Assembly (NCBI RefSeq): GCF_000718015.1
Contig: NZ_JODY01000055.1
Span: forward strand, 1-22,729
Direction of reading: 5' to 3'
DNA length: 22,729 nt
Origin: Streptomyces catenulae
GTDB lineage: Bacteria; Actinomycetota; Actinomycetes; Streptomycetales; Streptomycetaceae
In this document: piece by piece, positions 6,362-13,916 of the stretch
Layout of the letters: each line of letters opens with the position of its first letter
Position numbering within the stretch: position 1 is the first letter of the stretch
Position numbers and translations under genes: made by a program
Notes under the pieces: generated by a model
Databases searched by the model: none
What the model was told of the DNA's origin: nothing
The model's input: the letters and a program-made list of their open reading frames with translations, nothing else

Positions 6362-8485
6362 ATGGACGACAAGAACGATGCGCGAGCCGAGGGGCAGGGG
6401 CGGGTCTATCAGGCATCCGGCGACCAGCACATCGTCGAGAACCACCACTACGCCGCCGAGCGGTCCGATACCTGGCAGGGTCTGGATTCGATCCGCTGGC
6501 CGTCTATGGGTCGTGCTCCTGCTGTGCTGCGTGGCCGCACCGAACTCATGGAGCGGCTGCGTTCCGCCGTCGCTCCGGGTAACGGCAACCAGGTACTCGT
6601 GCTGCACGGCCTCGGTGGCTGCGGGAAGACCGCCGTCGCCCACAGCCTGTTCCGGCACGCGACTGAGGAGGCCAGCCGGATCGGCCTGTGGGTGAACGCC
6701 TCCGACACGGCCTCCTTACGGGCAGGGATGCTCGCAGTCGCGGCCGACCGCGGCGCCAACGAGGGTGAGCTGACCGCGGCGCGCAGTGGCCTTCGTGCCG
6801 CGGCGGACCTGGTGTGGGATCGCCTCGACCACTCGCCGGAGCCGTGGATGCTCGTCCTCGACAACGCTGACGCCCCCTCCGTCCTGCGGAACGGCGGCTG
6901 GCTCCGTACGAGCCCCCGCGGCGTGCTGCTCGTCACCACCCGGCAGGCAGCCCGCCACTGGTGGCCCGGTGCAGAGTTGCTGCAGGTCGGCGTGCTCCCG
7001 CGGGAGGCGGCCGCTCAGGTGCTGTGTGATCTCGCACCGACTGCGGGCACCGTCGAGGAGGCGGAGGCCGTGGCCGAGCATCTGGGGCGTCTTCCGTTGG
7101 CCCTGACTCTGGCAGGTGGCTTCCTCGCGCACCAGATCATCGATCCGTGGAGCATGGCCGACTACGGGCGCAATCTCGGGGGCGGCCAGGGGCTCGATCC
7201 GATCGAGTTGCTCGATCAGGGAGCGCTATCCGGCGAGGAGGAGGGATCCCGTCACCTGGTAAGCAGCACTTGGCAGTTCTCTCTCAACGCCCTGCTGCGG
7301 CAGGGACTGCCGGAGGCCGTGACACTACTGCGGGTCCTGGCGTGCTGGTCCGGGGACCCCTTGCCGCTGTCTCTGCTGTCAGGGTTGGAGGTAGAGGAGG
7401 AACTGCCGCGCCATCGAGTCGAGTTGGCTCTGCGCGGCCTGCTCGACCACTCCTTGACCGAAGTCGTTTCCGGCTCCGAGCGGCGCCTCGGGACTCATCG
7501 TGTGCTGCTGAACAGTGTTTGGCGGGACATTCCAGCGTCGGACCGGCCACGGTTGCTCACCGCGGCGACAGAGCAATTGCTGAAATTCCTCCCCGACGAC
7601 CCTCAGCGCCGTTCGGGGGACCCACGTGTCAGCCTCGTGGCGCCGCATGTGGTGGCTCTGGTGCGTCGCGCAGTGGCCGAATCCGCGCTCGACCGGGACG
7701 CGGTGGAGCGGGCGACGGAGGCAGCGCTGCTGCTGGTGATCGCACTGCATCGCGCAGGTGAGTACGCCCCGGCATTGACCGTGGCCGAGGAAATCCTGGA
7801 ACTCGTCGGGCCGCGCCTGGCCCCGGACCGGCGGGTGATGTTGCGGCTACGCGCACGCAGGGTGAAGGCCCTTTACCGGATGGGGAAGTTCGACGAGGCA
7901 AGGGCCGCATGCCGACCGCTCCTCGACGAGAGTGTGCGCGCCGACGGGCCCGAAGGGCTGGAAACCTTGAACTGCCGCCTGCTGCTGGCATTGGCGCTCT
8001 GGCAATTGGGAGAGCAGCAAGAGGCCAAGAAACAATTCGAACGGGTGATCCGGGGCTACACAGAGGTGATGGGCGCCAGCCATCCGCTGGCGCTGAAGGC
8101 AAGGGCCGACCTGGTGTCGATGACACAGAACGAGGCGGACGGCCGACAGCTTGTCGAGGACTGCCGCCGCGAGCTTGAGGAAGGCCACCCGATCTTGCTC
8201 GGCGCTGAGTTCACTCACGCCTCCACACTGAGGGAGGCAGGGCGGTTTCCCGAAGCCCTCGACCGCGCCCGTGAGGTGTACGCCGCACATGAATGGTCCA
8301 TGGGAGCCCTCCATTCGGTCACCCTGTCGACCCGGTTCCTACTGAGCAAGGCTCTCGCCGACGCCGGTCACAAGGCAGAGGCCCTAGAACACGCCACCGG
8401 CGTCGCGGAAGGGCGCCTGACCACGCTGGGGCCGGAACACCCTTGGACTCGCTCAGCACAGAAGTTTGTCTCCGAGTTGACCTGA
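6362..8485 (+). CDS. STAND (NB-ARC/TPR, NLR-like) ATPase with short N-terminal motif
   Basis: The 707-residue protein is a signal-transducing STAND ATPase. Residues 13-30 hold GRVYQASGDQHIVENHHY, a motif shared, from memory, by many Streptomyces NB-ARC/TPR proteins. The NTPase core has Walker A GLGGCGKT (83-90), Walker B WMLVLDNAD (162-170), the VTTR sensor (191-194) and the GRLPLAL 'GLPL' motif (242-248). A winged-helix region follows, then tetratricopeptide repeats over about 450-707, with GxxHP-type units such as VMGASHPLAL and LGPEHPWT. No enzymatic effector domain is fused. In this class, ligand binding to the repeats would trigger ADP/ATP exchange and oligomerisation. The ATG at 6362 follows a GAGGGGG site. 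Codon use is more A/T tolerant than in its neighbours, suggesting acquisition. It may serve in defence or regulation. Confidence 0.85.
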   Translation: MDDKNDARAEGQGRVYQASGDQHIVENHHYAAERSDTWQGLDSIRWPSMGRAPAVLRGRTELMERLRSAVAPGNGNQVLVLHGLGGCGKTAVAHSLFRHATEEASRIGLWVNASDTASLRAGMLAVAADRGANEGELTAARSGLRAAADLVWDRLDHSPEPWMLVLDNADAPSVLRNGGWLRTSPRGVLLVTTRQAARHWWPGAELLQVGVLPREAAAQVLCDLAPTAGTVEEAEAVAEHLGRLPLALTLAGGFLAHQIIDPWSMADYGRNLGGGQGLDPIELLDQGALSGEEEGSRHLVSSTWQFSLNALLRQGLPEAVTLLRVLACWSGDPLPLSLLSGLEVEEELPRHRVELALRGLLDHSLTEVVSGSERRLGTHRVLLNSVWRDIPASDRPRLLTAATEQLLKFLPDDPQRRSGDPRVSLVAPHVVALVRRAVAESALDRDAVERATEAALLLVIALHRAGEYAPALTVAEEILELVGPRLAPDRRVMLRLRARRVKALYRMGKFDEARAACRPLLDESVRADGPEGLETLNCRLLLALALWQLGEQQEAKKQFERVIRGYTEVMGASHPLALKARADLVSMTQNEADGRQLVEDCRRELEEGHPILLGAEFTHASTLREAGRFPEALDRAREVYAAHEWSMGALHSVTLSTRFLLSKALADAGHKAEALEHATGVAEGRLTTLGPEHPWTRSAQKFVSELT

Positions 8486-9000
8486 CGCTGCCCGTCGCTC
8501 CGAACGGTGCGGTCCCTCGCCATCCGGGATCACCGCCCATCAGGCCCCCCTGTCTGGCTCCGAGCCCGAAGTTCCACGCGGCCAGGCCGTAGAGAATGCC
8601 GCCGAGGAGCAACCAGGGGCTCCGGAGGACCAGGGCCCACCAGCGTTGGTCCGAGCCGACCTGGATCGCAGGGCCTGCCACGCCGGTCAGCAGCAAGAGC
8701 TGGAGGACCGCGCCACGCACCAGCAGGACGGCGCAGACGCACCAGGCCAGGGCGTTGAGCAGGCGGCCCTCCGTTCCCGGTCCTCGGAGGACGGCGACTC
8801 GCCAGGCCATCGCGGCGCCAATCAAGCACAGGGCGCCGACGCCCCACAGGACCAGCACCACAAACCAGCCGGGCCGTTCCGCGGCGAGCGGCCCGGCCGA
8901 GGCGGCCAGTCCCCTGCTGTTGCCCCAGCGCCCAGTAGAGGCGCAGGGCGGCGGAGGCCAGCACCCAGCCGCATGTCAACCGTCCCCAGAGCCACGTCAT
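8319..9000 (-). pseudogene. DUF3995 membrane protein, frameshifted
   Basis: The ATG at 9000, with GGGAGG 5 nt upstream, opens MTWLWGRLTCGWVLASAALR, the first membrane segment of a DUF3995-type small membrane protein. From about 8925 the family sequence continues in another frame: LAASAGPLAAERPGWFVVLV, then three further hydrophobic segments and LRSPWLLLGGILYGLAAWNF. One extra G in the GGGG tract at about 8926-8929 explains the shift. The recognisable domain ends near 8544; the frame stays open to a stop at 8319 and so overlaps the convergent STAND gene by 167 bp, an odd tail that suggests the original 3' end was lost. Function of the family is unknown. A sequencing error is a real alternative. 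Confidence 0.65.
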
Positions 9001-9095
9001 CGTATCCTCCCCGTGCCGTAGCACCGGGCAGCATGTCAACGCCGACACCGACGGCGGTGCGCCTGTCCGCTTCCGGTCACGTACGGAAGCGGAGG

Positions 9096-9536
9096 TTAGG
9101 CCACCACCCGGCTCGCCAGGACCTCCCGGGCGAGGCGGCGGGTGTACGTCACGGAGTCGCCGGGGGCCTCCGGGTCCGTGAGGGAGAGGCGGCCCACCAC
9201 CAGTTTGCTGTGGCCGTAGACGGGCTTGGCCGGTTCGCTGGTGCCGTCCACGGCCAGGGACCAGGTCGCCTCGCGGAGGTCGAGGCCGCCCGGTTTGGGG
9301 ACGACCCGGCTGCTCCAGCCCAGGCAGAGCACCCGCTCCGTCGGCTGCGCCGCATGGCGCGCGGCGATGTCCGTCAGGTACGCGTCCGGGACTTCCGGCA
9401 GCGGCAGATACCCGACGACGGCCGTGTCGCCGAAGTGCCCGGTCGTCGCGTACGCCGCCACACCGAACATGTCCGCCCACATGTGCAGCAGCGGAAAGAC
9501 CGACACCCGCCCGGTGTCGCCCATCGCCCTCGTCAC
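9096..9536 (-). CDS. Hypothetical protein, 146 aa
   Basis: I do not recognise the family. The soluble product has VSVFPLLHMWADMFGVAAYA near the start, GHFGDTAVVGYLPLPEVPDA, a central VLCLGWSSRVVPKPGGLDLR, then a basic helical end (SVTYTRRLAREVLASRVVA). No signal peptide is evident. The GTG start at 9536 has GGGAG 5 nt upstream; an internal ATG at 9524 is possible. It lies downstream of the RsbW-like gene in the same direction, with a 97-bp gap that contains two short hairpins, so co-transcription is possible but not shown. Codon use is normal for the window. Confidence 0.65.
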   Translation of the reverse strand: MTRAMGDTGRVSVFPLLHMWADMFGVAAYATTGHFGDTAVVGYLPLPEVPDAYLTDIAARHAAQPTERVLCLGWSSRVVPKPGGLDLREATWSLAVDGTSEPAKPVYGHSKLVVGRLSLTDPEAPGDSVTYTRRLAREVLASRVVA

Positions 9537-9564
9537 GGAACTCCCTTACGCCGTACTGGACTTA

Positions 9565-9613
9565 GTGCCGTATTCGCGGCACCGGACCTGTCCAACGGCA
9601 CGCCCTGCGGGCG
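9565..9613. promoter_or_regulatory. Two short hairpins between the hypothetical and RsbW-like genes
   Basis: GTGCCG/CGGCAC (9565-9570 and 9577-9582, 6-nt loop) and CGCCC/GGGCG (9601-9605 and 9609-9613) sit between the stop at 9634 and the GTG at 9536. They could attenuate transcription from the RsbW-like gene or mark the promoter of the next gene. Both are short and common in such GC-rich DNA. Confidence 0.25.
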
Positions 9614-9633
9614 GGTTATCGCATTGTTGGAGA

Positions 9634-10095
9634 TCACCACGTCACCTCGGCACGGACGATCTTGCCGACGCCGAGGCGGTCGGTGACCTCCCAGTGGTCG
9701 GCGAGGGCGTCGACGAGGAGGCCGCGGCCCGATTCGGCGTCGGGTGCGGGTGGGCGGAGGTCGTCCGGGCCCGGGAGCCGGGCCTCGGTGCGGGTGTCGG
9801 CGACCTCGATGCGGAGCCGGTCGCACCCGTCGGGACCGGCTACGAGGGTGAGCCGGAGCTCGAAGCCGCGGCCCGGGACGCGGCCGTGGAGGACGGCGTT
9901 GGCGGCGAGTTCGGCGACGAGCAGGGCGACGGTGTCGGAGCGTTCGGACCCGTACGGGGTGCCCCAGGTGTCGAGTTGGGCGATGGCCAGCCGACGGGCA
10001 AGGCGGGCGCCCCGTCGGGTGGCACTGAAGCGCTGTGCGAACACACGCGCGGTAACGGGGGTGGGGGCCGCGAGGGTGGCCTGTGAGGTTTGCAT
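9634..10095 (-). CDS. ATP-binding protein, RsbW/SpoIIAB-like
   Basis: The 153-residue protein has the GHKL (HATPase_c_2) fold of anti-sigma-factor-type kinases. The N box is LLVAELAANAVLHG (about 58-71, with the Glu and Asn). The G1 region is EVADTRTEARLP (97-108) and the G2 loop ESGRGLLVDALADHW (121-135). Streptomyces encode dozens of such stand-alone ATPases next to DUF397/helix-turn-helix pairs, and roles in developmental control are proposed. The ATG at 10095 matches the usual N-terminus (MQTSQATLAAPTPVTARVFA), but no clear Shine-Dalgarno precedes it. It diverges from the regulator gene over a region with a strong palindrome. Confidence 0.8.
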   Translation of the reverse strand: MQTSQATLAAPTPVTARVFAQRFSATRRGARLARRLAIAQLDTWGTPYGSERSDTVALLVAELAANAVLHGRVPGRGFELRLTLVAGPDGCDRLRIEVADTRTEARLPGPDDLRPPAPDAESGRGLLVDALADHWEVTDRLGVGKIVRAEVTW

Positions 10096-10140
10096 ATGCC
10101 CAAGCTGGCCGCCTGGTCGATGCGTTGACCAGCAACTGCG

Positions 10141-10165
10141 CTTGTACGCTCGGTCAGCGTACGAG
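10141..10165. promoter_or_regulatory. 25-bp palindrome, likely operator of the regulatory cassette
   Basis: Arms CTTGTACGCT (10141-10150) and AGCGTACGAG (10156-10165) are inverted with one mismatch around a 5-nt spacer. It lies between the divergent ATP-binding gene and helix-turn-helix gene, 46 bp from the start of the former. Position and symmetry fit an autoregulatory operator of the dimeric regulator; this is inferred. Confidence 0.6.
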
Positions 10166-10355
10166 CGCGGAGAGTGGACAGTGCGGGTAACCGACCGTGA
10201 GCATGGCCGAGTTGGCTGGAGGGGTGCGCACACAGCGGAGGTGCCGGAACGGCAGGGAACACGGGCGGCAGTGAGCCGGAGTCCACGGACAGCCTCAAGG
10301 CATTCGGCACCGCCGTCAAGACATTCCGGGAACGGTCCGGGTCACGCAGGAACAG

Positions 10356-11078
10356 TTGGCGCCGCTGGTGGGGTTCTCGGTCCAGATGGTGGCGTCGATC
10401 GAGCAGGGGCGGCGCCTGCCTCCGCCGGATTTCGTCAAGCGGGCGGAGGAAATGCTCGACGCGTTCGGTGTGCTGCGGGCGATGGCTCGGCATCTCGCCC
10501 GGAAGCCCGGCCTCGCGTCCTGGTTCCGTCAGTGGGCGGATCTGGAGGAGGAGGCCGTGAGTCTGTATACGTACGAGTGCCGGTTGATCCCGGGCTTGTT
10601 GCAGACGGAGGCGTACACACGGTCCTTGTTCGTCAATCAGCTTCCGCCCCTGGACGATGAGCAGATCGTCAACCAGCTGGCGGCTCGGATGGACCGGCAG
10701 CGCCTGCTGAGACAGCGCCCGAACACTGCGTACAGCTTCATCCTGGAAGAGCACCTCTTTCTGCGTCACGTCGGCGGAACTGACGTGACCCGGGAGCTCA
10801 TCGATCACATTCTGGAGCTGACCTCGGCAAGGAACGTCGAAGTGCAGATCATGGCGCAAGTCCGTGAAAGGCATGCTGGGTTGGACGTCCCGATGCAGTT
10901 GGCGGAGACCCCGTCCAACAAGTGGTTCGGGTACTGCGAAGGGCAACGCAGCGGGCTCCTCATCTCCGATCCCAAGGAGATCAGCGTGCTTCATATGCGA
11001 TATGCCAGGATGCGTTCACAGGCTCTCTCCCCCGAAGACTCGCTGGGCCTGTTGCAGCGGATGCAAGGAGCACTATGA
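10356..11078 (+). CDS. Helix-turn-helix regulator with DUF5753 domain, 5' end disrupted
   Basis: The product belongs to the WhiJ-like family of XRE helix-turn-helix plus DUF5753 regulators. Readable here are the end of the DNA-binding domain (APLVGFSVQMVASIEQGRRL) and the full ligand/partner domain (TYECRLIPGLLQTEAYTRSL, RHVGGTDVTRELIDHIL, AQVRERHAGLDVPMQLAETP). The first helices lie in another frame upstream: from 10270, SEPESTDSLKAFGTAVKTF, then RERSG. One missing G in the GGG at 10339-10341 would restore the join to VTQEQLAPLVG. No ATG or GTG is visible in the upstream frame. Only a TTG at 10356 or an ATG at 10386 could start the intact part, giving a damaged HTH. The stop overlaps the DUF397 start (ATGA). 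Confidence 0.75.
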   Translation: MAPLVGFSVQMVASIEQGRRLPPPDFVKRAEEMLDAFGVLRAMARHLARKPGLASWFRQWADLEEEAVSLYTYECRLIPGLLQTEAYTRSLFVNQLPPLDDEQIVNQLAARMDRQRLLRQRPNTAYSFILEEHLFLRHVGGTDVTRELIDHILELTSARNVEVQIMAQVRERHAGLDVPMQLAETPSNKWFGYCEGQRSGLLISDPKEISVLHMRYARMRSQALSPEDSLGLLQRMQGAL

Positions 11079-11263
11079 ACACCACCGAACTGGCGTGGTT
11101 CAAGAGCAGCTACAGCAGCGGCGGGGACGGCGACTGCATCGAGATCGCCCCCTCCCCCACCACCATCCACATCCGTGACTCCAAGGACAAGGACGGCCCC
11201 CATCTCGCTGTCACCGCAGCGAGCTGGAGCGCCTTCGTCTCGTACGCGGCCACCCGGCGCTAG
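11075..11263 (+). CDS. DUF397 domain protein
   Basis: The 62-residue protein is a complete DUF397 member: LAWFKSSYSSGGDGDCIEIA, then HIRDSKDKDGPHLAVTAASW, and a final FVSYAATRR. These small acidic proteins pair with the upstream DUF5753 regulator. Some pairs behave like antitoxin/toxin-like or regulator/partner modules affecting development and antibiotic production in Streptomyces. Its ATG overlaps the regulator's TGA (ATGA), and AAGGAG lies 4 nt before it, so the two are translationally coupled. It ends 4 bp before the stop of the convergent LacI gene, with no hairpin between them. Confidence 0.9.
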   Translation: MNTTELAWFKSSYSSGGDGDCIEIAPSPTTIHIRDSKDKDGPHLAVTAASWSAFVSYAATRR

Positions 11264-11267
11264 GCCC

Positions 11268-12305
11268 TCACCCCCGTAACGCCCCCGTCGACCCCCGTAC
11301 CACCAGTTCCGGCTGGAAGATGAATTCCGTGTGGCGGACGGGGTGGCCCTGGATCTCCTCTATGAGGGTGTCGACGGCGGCTGCCGCCATGGCCTGGACG
11401 GGTTGGCGGACCGTGGTCAGGGGTGGGTCGGTGAAGGCGATCAGTGGGGAGTCGTCGAAGCCGACGACGGAGATCGCGTCGGGGACGGCGAGACCGCGTT
11501 GGCGGGCGGCGCGGACGGCGCCGAGGGCCATCAGGTCGCTGCCGCAGACCAGGCCCGTACAGCCGTCGTCGAGGAGGGCGTCGGCCGCCGCGTGGCCGCC
11601 CTCGACGCTGAACAGGGTGTGGCAGATGCGGCGTTCGGCGTCCGCGGGCGGCAGGGCGAAGCGGTCCGTCAGGGCTGCCGTGAACCCCTCGGCCTTGCGG
11701 CGGGAGGGGACGTAGCGGGCGGGGCCGACCGCGAGGCCGATGCGGGTGTGGCCGAGGGCGGCGAGGTGGTCGACGGCCATCCGGGCGGCGGCGCCGTCGT
11801 CGGGTGAGACGGAGGGCGCGGGGATGTCCGGGCGGTGGCCGTTGATCAGGACGTACGGGACGCCGCGGTCGCGCAGGCGGAGGTAGCGGTCGGGGTCGGC
11901 GCCGGTGTCGGCGTGCAGACCGGAGAGGAAGACGATGCCGGTGACGCCGCGTTCCTCCAGCTGCTCGACGAGTTCGTCCTCGGTGGAGCCGCCCGGCATC
12001 TGGGTGCAGAGGACCGGCGTGTAGCCGTGACCGGCCAGTGACTGCTCGATGATCTGGGCGAACGCCGGGAAGATCGGGTTGGTCAGCTCGGGGAGGACCA
12101 GCCCGACCAGCCCGGCGCTGCGGCGCCGGAGCCGGACGGGGCGTTCGTAGCCGAGGACGTCGAGGGCGGCGAGGACGCGCTGCCGGGTGGCGGCGGCGAC
12201 GCCCGCGCGGCCGTTGAGGACCCGGCTCGCGGTCGCCTCGCTGACCTGCGCCTGAGCGGCGAGGTCGGCGAGGCGGGGGGTGGCGCGGGAGGCGGGTGCG
12301 CTCAC
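11268..12305 (-). CDS. LacI family regulator, MalR paralog at the operon end
   Basis: The 345-residue repressor begins with a LacI helix-turn-helix (RLADLAAQAQVSEATASRVL, 11-30) and the hinge-proximal RQRVLAALDVLGYERPVR. A periplasmic-binding-protein-like sugar domain follows (GLVGLVLPELTNPIFPAFAQ, then VVGFDDSPLIAFTDPPLTTV). It is closely similar along its length to the LacI protein encoded at 18916. The GTG start at 12305 overlaps the stop of the glucosidase gene (GTGA), so it is the fifth gene of the malE operon rather than divergent from it. It probably senses a maltodextrin-type sugar and may bind the same CTTGC/GCAAG operators. Which of the two is the main MalR is discussed at the other copy. 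Confidence 0.9.
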   Translation of the reverse strand: MSAPASRATPRLADLAAQAQVSEATASRVLNGRAGVAAATRQRVLAALDVLGYERPVRLRRRSAGLVGLVLPELTNPIFPAFAQIIEQSLAGHGYTPVLCTQMPGGSTEDELVEQLEERGVTGIVFLSGLHADTGADPDRYLRLRDRGVPYVLINGHRPDIPAPSVSPDDGAAARMAVDHLAALGHTRIGLAVGPARYVPSRRKAEGFTAALTDRFALPPADAERRICHTLFSVEGGHAAADALLDDGCTGLVCGSDLMALGAVRAARQRGLAVPDAISVVGFDDSPLIAFTDPPLTTVRQPVQAMAAAAVDTLIEEIQGHPVRHTEFIFQPELVVRGSTGALRG

Positions 12306-13915
12306 GCGTCCCACCAGACGGTGGTGTCGGGCGGGAGGATGAATTCGCCGTCTGCGGTGGGGAGTTGGCCGGAGGAGAGCAGGGGTTTGCCGGGGGTGGG
12401 GAGGCGGACGGCGGTGTCGGTGGTGTTGACGGTGCAGACGAGGCCGCCGGGGCGGCGGAAGGTGAGGATGCCGTCGGGGGCGTCCAGCCAGGTCACGTCG
12501 GTGCCCGCGCCGAGTCCGGGGTGGGTGCGGCGCAGGGCGAGGGCGGCGCGGTACAGCTCCAGGGTGGAGTCCGGGTCGCCGGTCTGGGCGGCGACGGAGA
12601 GGGCGCCCCACCCGGGCGGCATCGGGAGCCAGCTGCTGCCGGGGCCGAAGCCGTGGGAGCGGCCGTCCTCGGTCCAGGGGATCGGGACGCGGCAGCCGTC
12701 GCGCAGCCCGTCCTGGCCGGAGGTGCCGGTGCGGCGGGCGAACGCGGGGTCCTGGCGGGCCTCGTCGGGGAGGTCGGTGACCTCGGGGAGGCCGAGTTCC
12801 TCGCCCTGGTAGAGGTAGGCGGAGCCGGGCAGGGCGAGCATCAGCAGGGTCGCGGCGCGGGCGCGGGCGGCGGTGCCGCCGAGGCGGGTGGCGTGGCGGA
12901 CCACGTCGTGGTTGGAGAGGACCCAGGTAGCGGGGGCGCCGACGGGGCGCATCGCGTCGAGGGAGGCGTCGATGGTCCCGCGGAGGGCGGGGGCGTCCCA
13001 GGCGGTGCCGAGGTAGTGGAAGTTGAACGCCTGGTGGAGTTCGTCGGGGCGGACGTAGCGGGCGGTGCGGGCGGGGCTGGGGGCCCATGCCTCGGCGACG
13101 GCGATGCGCTCGCCGTCGTACTCGTCGAGGAGGGCGCGCCAGTCGCGGTAGATCTCGTGGACGCCGTCCTGGTCGAAGAAGGGCAGTTCCTGGTTGCCGA
13201 TCAGGGTGGCCTGACTGCCGCGGCCGATGTCCGGCAGTCCGGCGGCCTTGATCAGGCCGTGGGCGACGTCGATGCGGAAGCCGTCGACGCCGCGGTCGAG
13301 CCAGAAGCGCAGCACGGCGCGGAACTCGTCGCGGACGACGGTGTGTTCCCAGTTGAAGTCGGGCTGTTCGGGGGCGAAGAGGTGGAGGTACCACTGGCCG
13401 TCGGGCAGGCGGGTCCAGGCGGGGCCGCCGAAGACGGATTCCCAGTCGTTGGGCGGGAGTTCACCGTCCGCGCCGCGGCCGTCGCGGAAGTGGAAGCGGT
13501 GGCGGAGCGGGGAGGTGGGGCCCTCCTCGACGGCCTGACGGAACCAGGCGTGCCGGTCGGAGCAGTGGTTGGGGACGAGGTCGACGATGACGCGCAGGCC
13601 CAGGGTGTGGGCGTCGCGCAGGACCGCGTCGGCGTCGTCGAGGGTGCCGAACATCGGGTCGACGGCGCGGTAGTCGGTGACGTCGTACCCGGCGTCGGCC
13701 TGCGGGGAGGCGTAGAAGGGGGAGAGCCAGACGGCGTCGACGCCGAGGTCGCGCAGGTGCGGCAGGCGGCGGCGGATGCCTTCCAGGTCGCCCATGCCGT
13801 CGCCGTCGGCGTCGGCGAAGCTGCGGGGGTAGACCTGGTAGATCACCGCGTCACGCCACCAGTCGGGGCGGGCGGGGGCCTGGCTCGGGGCGGGGGCGGG
13901 CTGGTCCTGAGTCAT
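12302..13915 (-). CDS. aglA: GH13 alpha-glucosidase of the mal operon
   Basis: The 537-residue cytoplasmic enzyme has the complete alpha-amylase-family barrel: DAVIYQVYPRSFADADGDG at the start, VDLVPNH (111-117), DGFRIDVAHG with nucleophile Asp216, VAEAW with acid Glu275, and LSNHD with Asp337. It would release glucose from maltose or short maltodextrins imported by MalEFG. The ATG at 13915 lies 1 nt after the malG stop, and its own stop overlaps the LacI gene start by GTGA, so it is translated as part of the malE operon. This position matches aglA in known Streptomyces mal clusters. Exact linkage specificity (alpha-1,4 or alpha-1,6) cannot be read from the sequence. Confidence 0.9.
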   Translation of the reverse strand: MTQDQPAPAPSQAPARPDWWRDAVIYQVYPRSFADADGDGMGDLEGIRRRLPHLRDLGVDAVWLSPFYASPQADAGYDVTDYRAVDPMFGTLDDADAVLRDAHTLGLRVIVDLVPNHCSDRHAWFRQAVEEGPTSPLRHRFHFRDGRGADGELPPNDWESVFGGPAWTRLPDGQWYLHLFAPEQPDFNWEHTVVRDEFRAVLRFWLDRGVDGFRIDVAHGLIKAAGLPDIGRGSQATLIGNQELPFFDQDGVHEIYRDWRALLDEYDGERIAVAEAWAPSPARTARYVRPDELHQAFNFHYLGTAWDAPALRGTIDASLDAMRPVGAPATWVLSNHDVVRHATRLGGTAARARAATLLMLALPGSAYLYQGEELGLPEVTDLPDEARQDPAFARRTGTSGQDGLRDGCRVPIPWTEDGRSHGFGPGSSWLPMPPGWGALSVAAQTGDPDSTLELYRAALALRRTHPGLGAGTDVTWLDAPDGILTFRRPGGLVCTVNTTDTAVRLPTPGKPLLSSGQLPTADGEFILPPDTTVWWDA

Positions 13916-13916
13916 G

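Noticed and set aside
12306..13394. N-terminal extension of the LacI frame (708 codons)
   Set aside because: It is an Arg/Pro-rich shadow of the glucosidase gene; the GTG at 12305 and the LacI start motif fix the true beginning.
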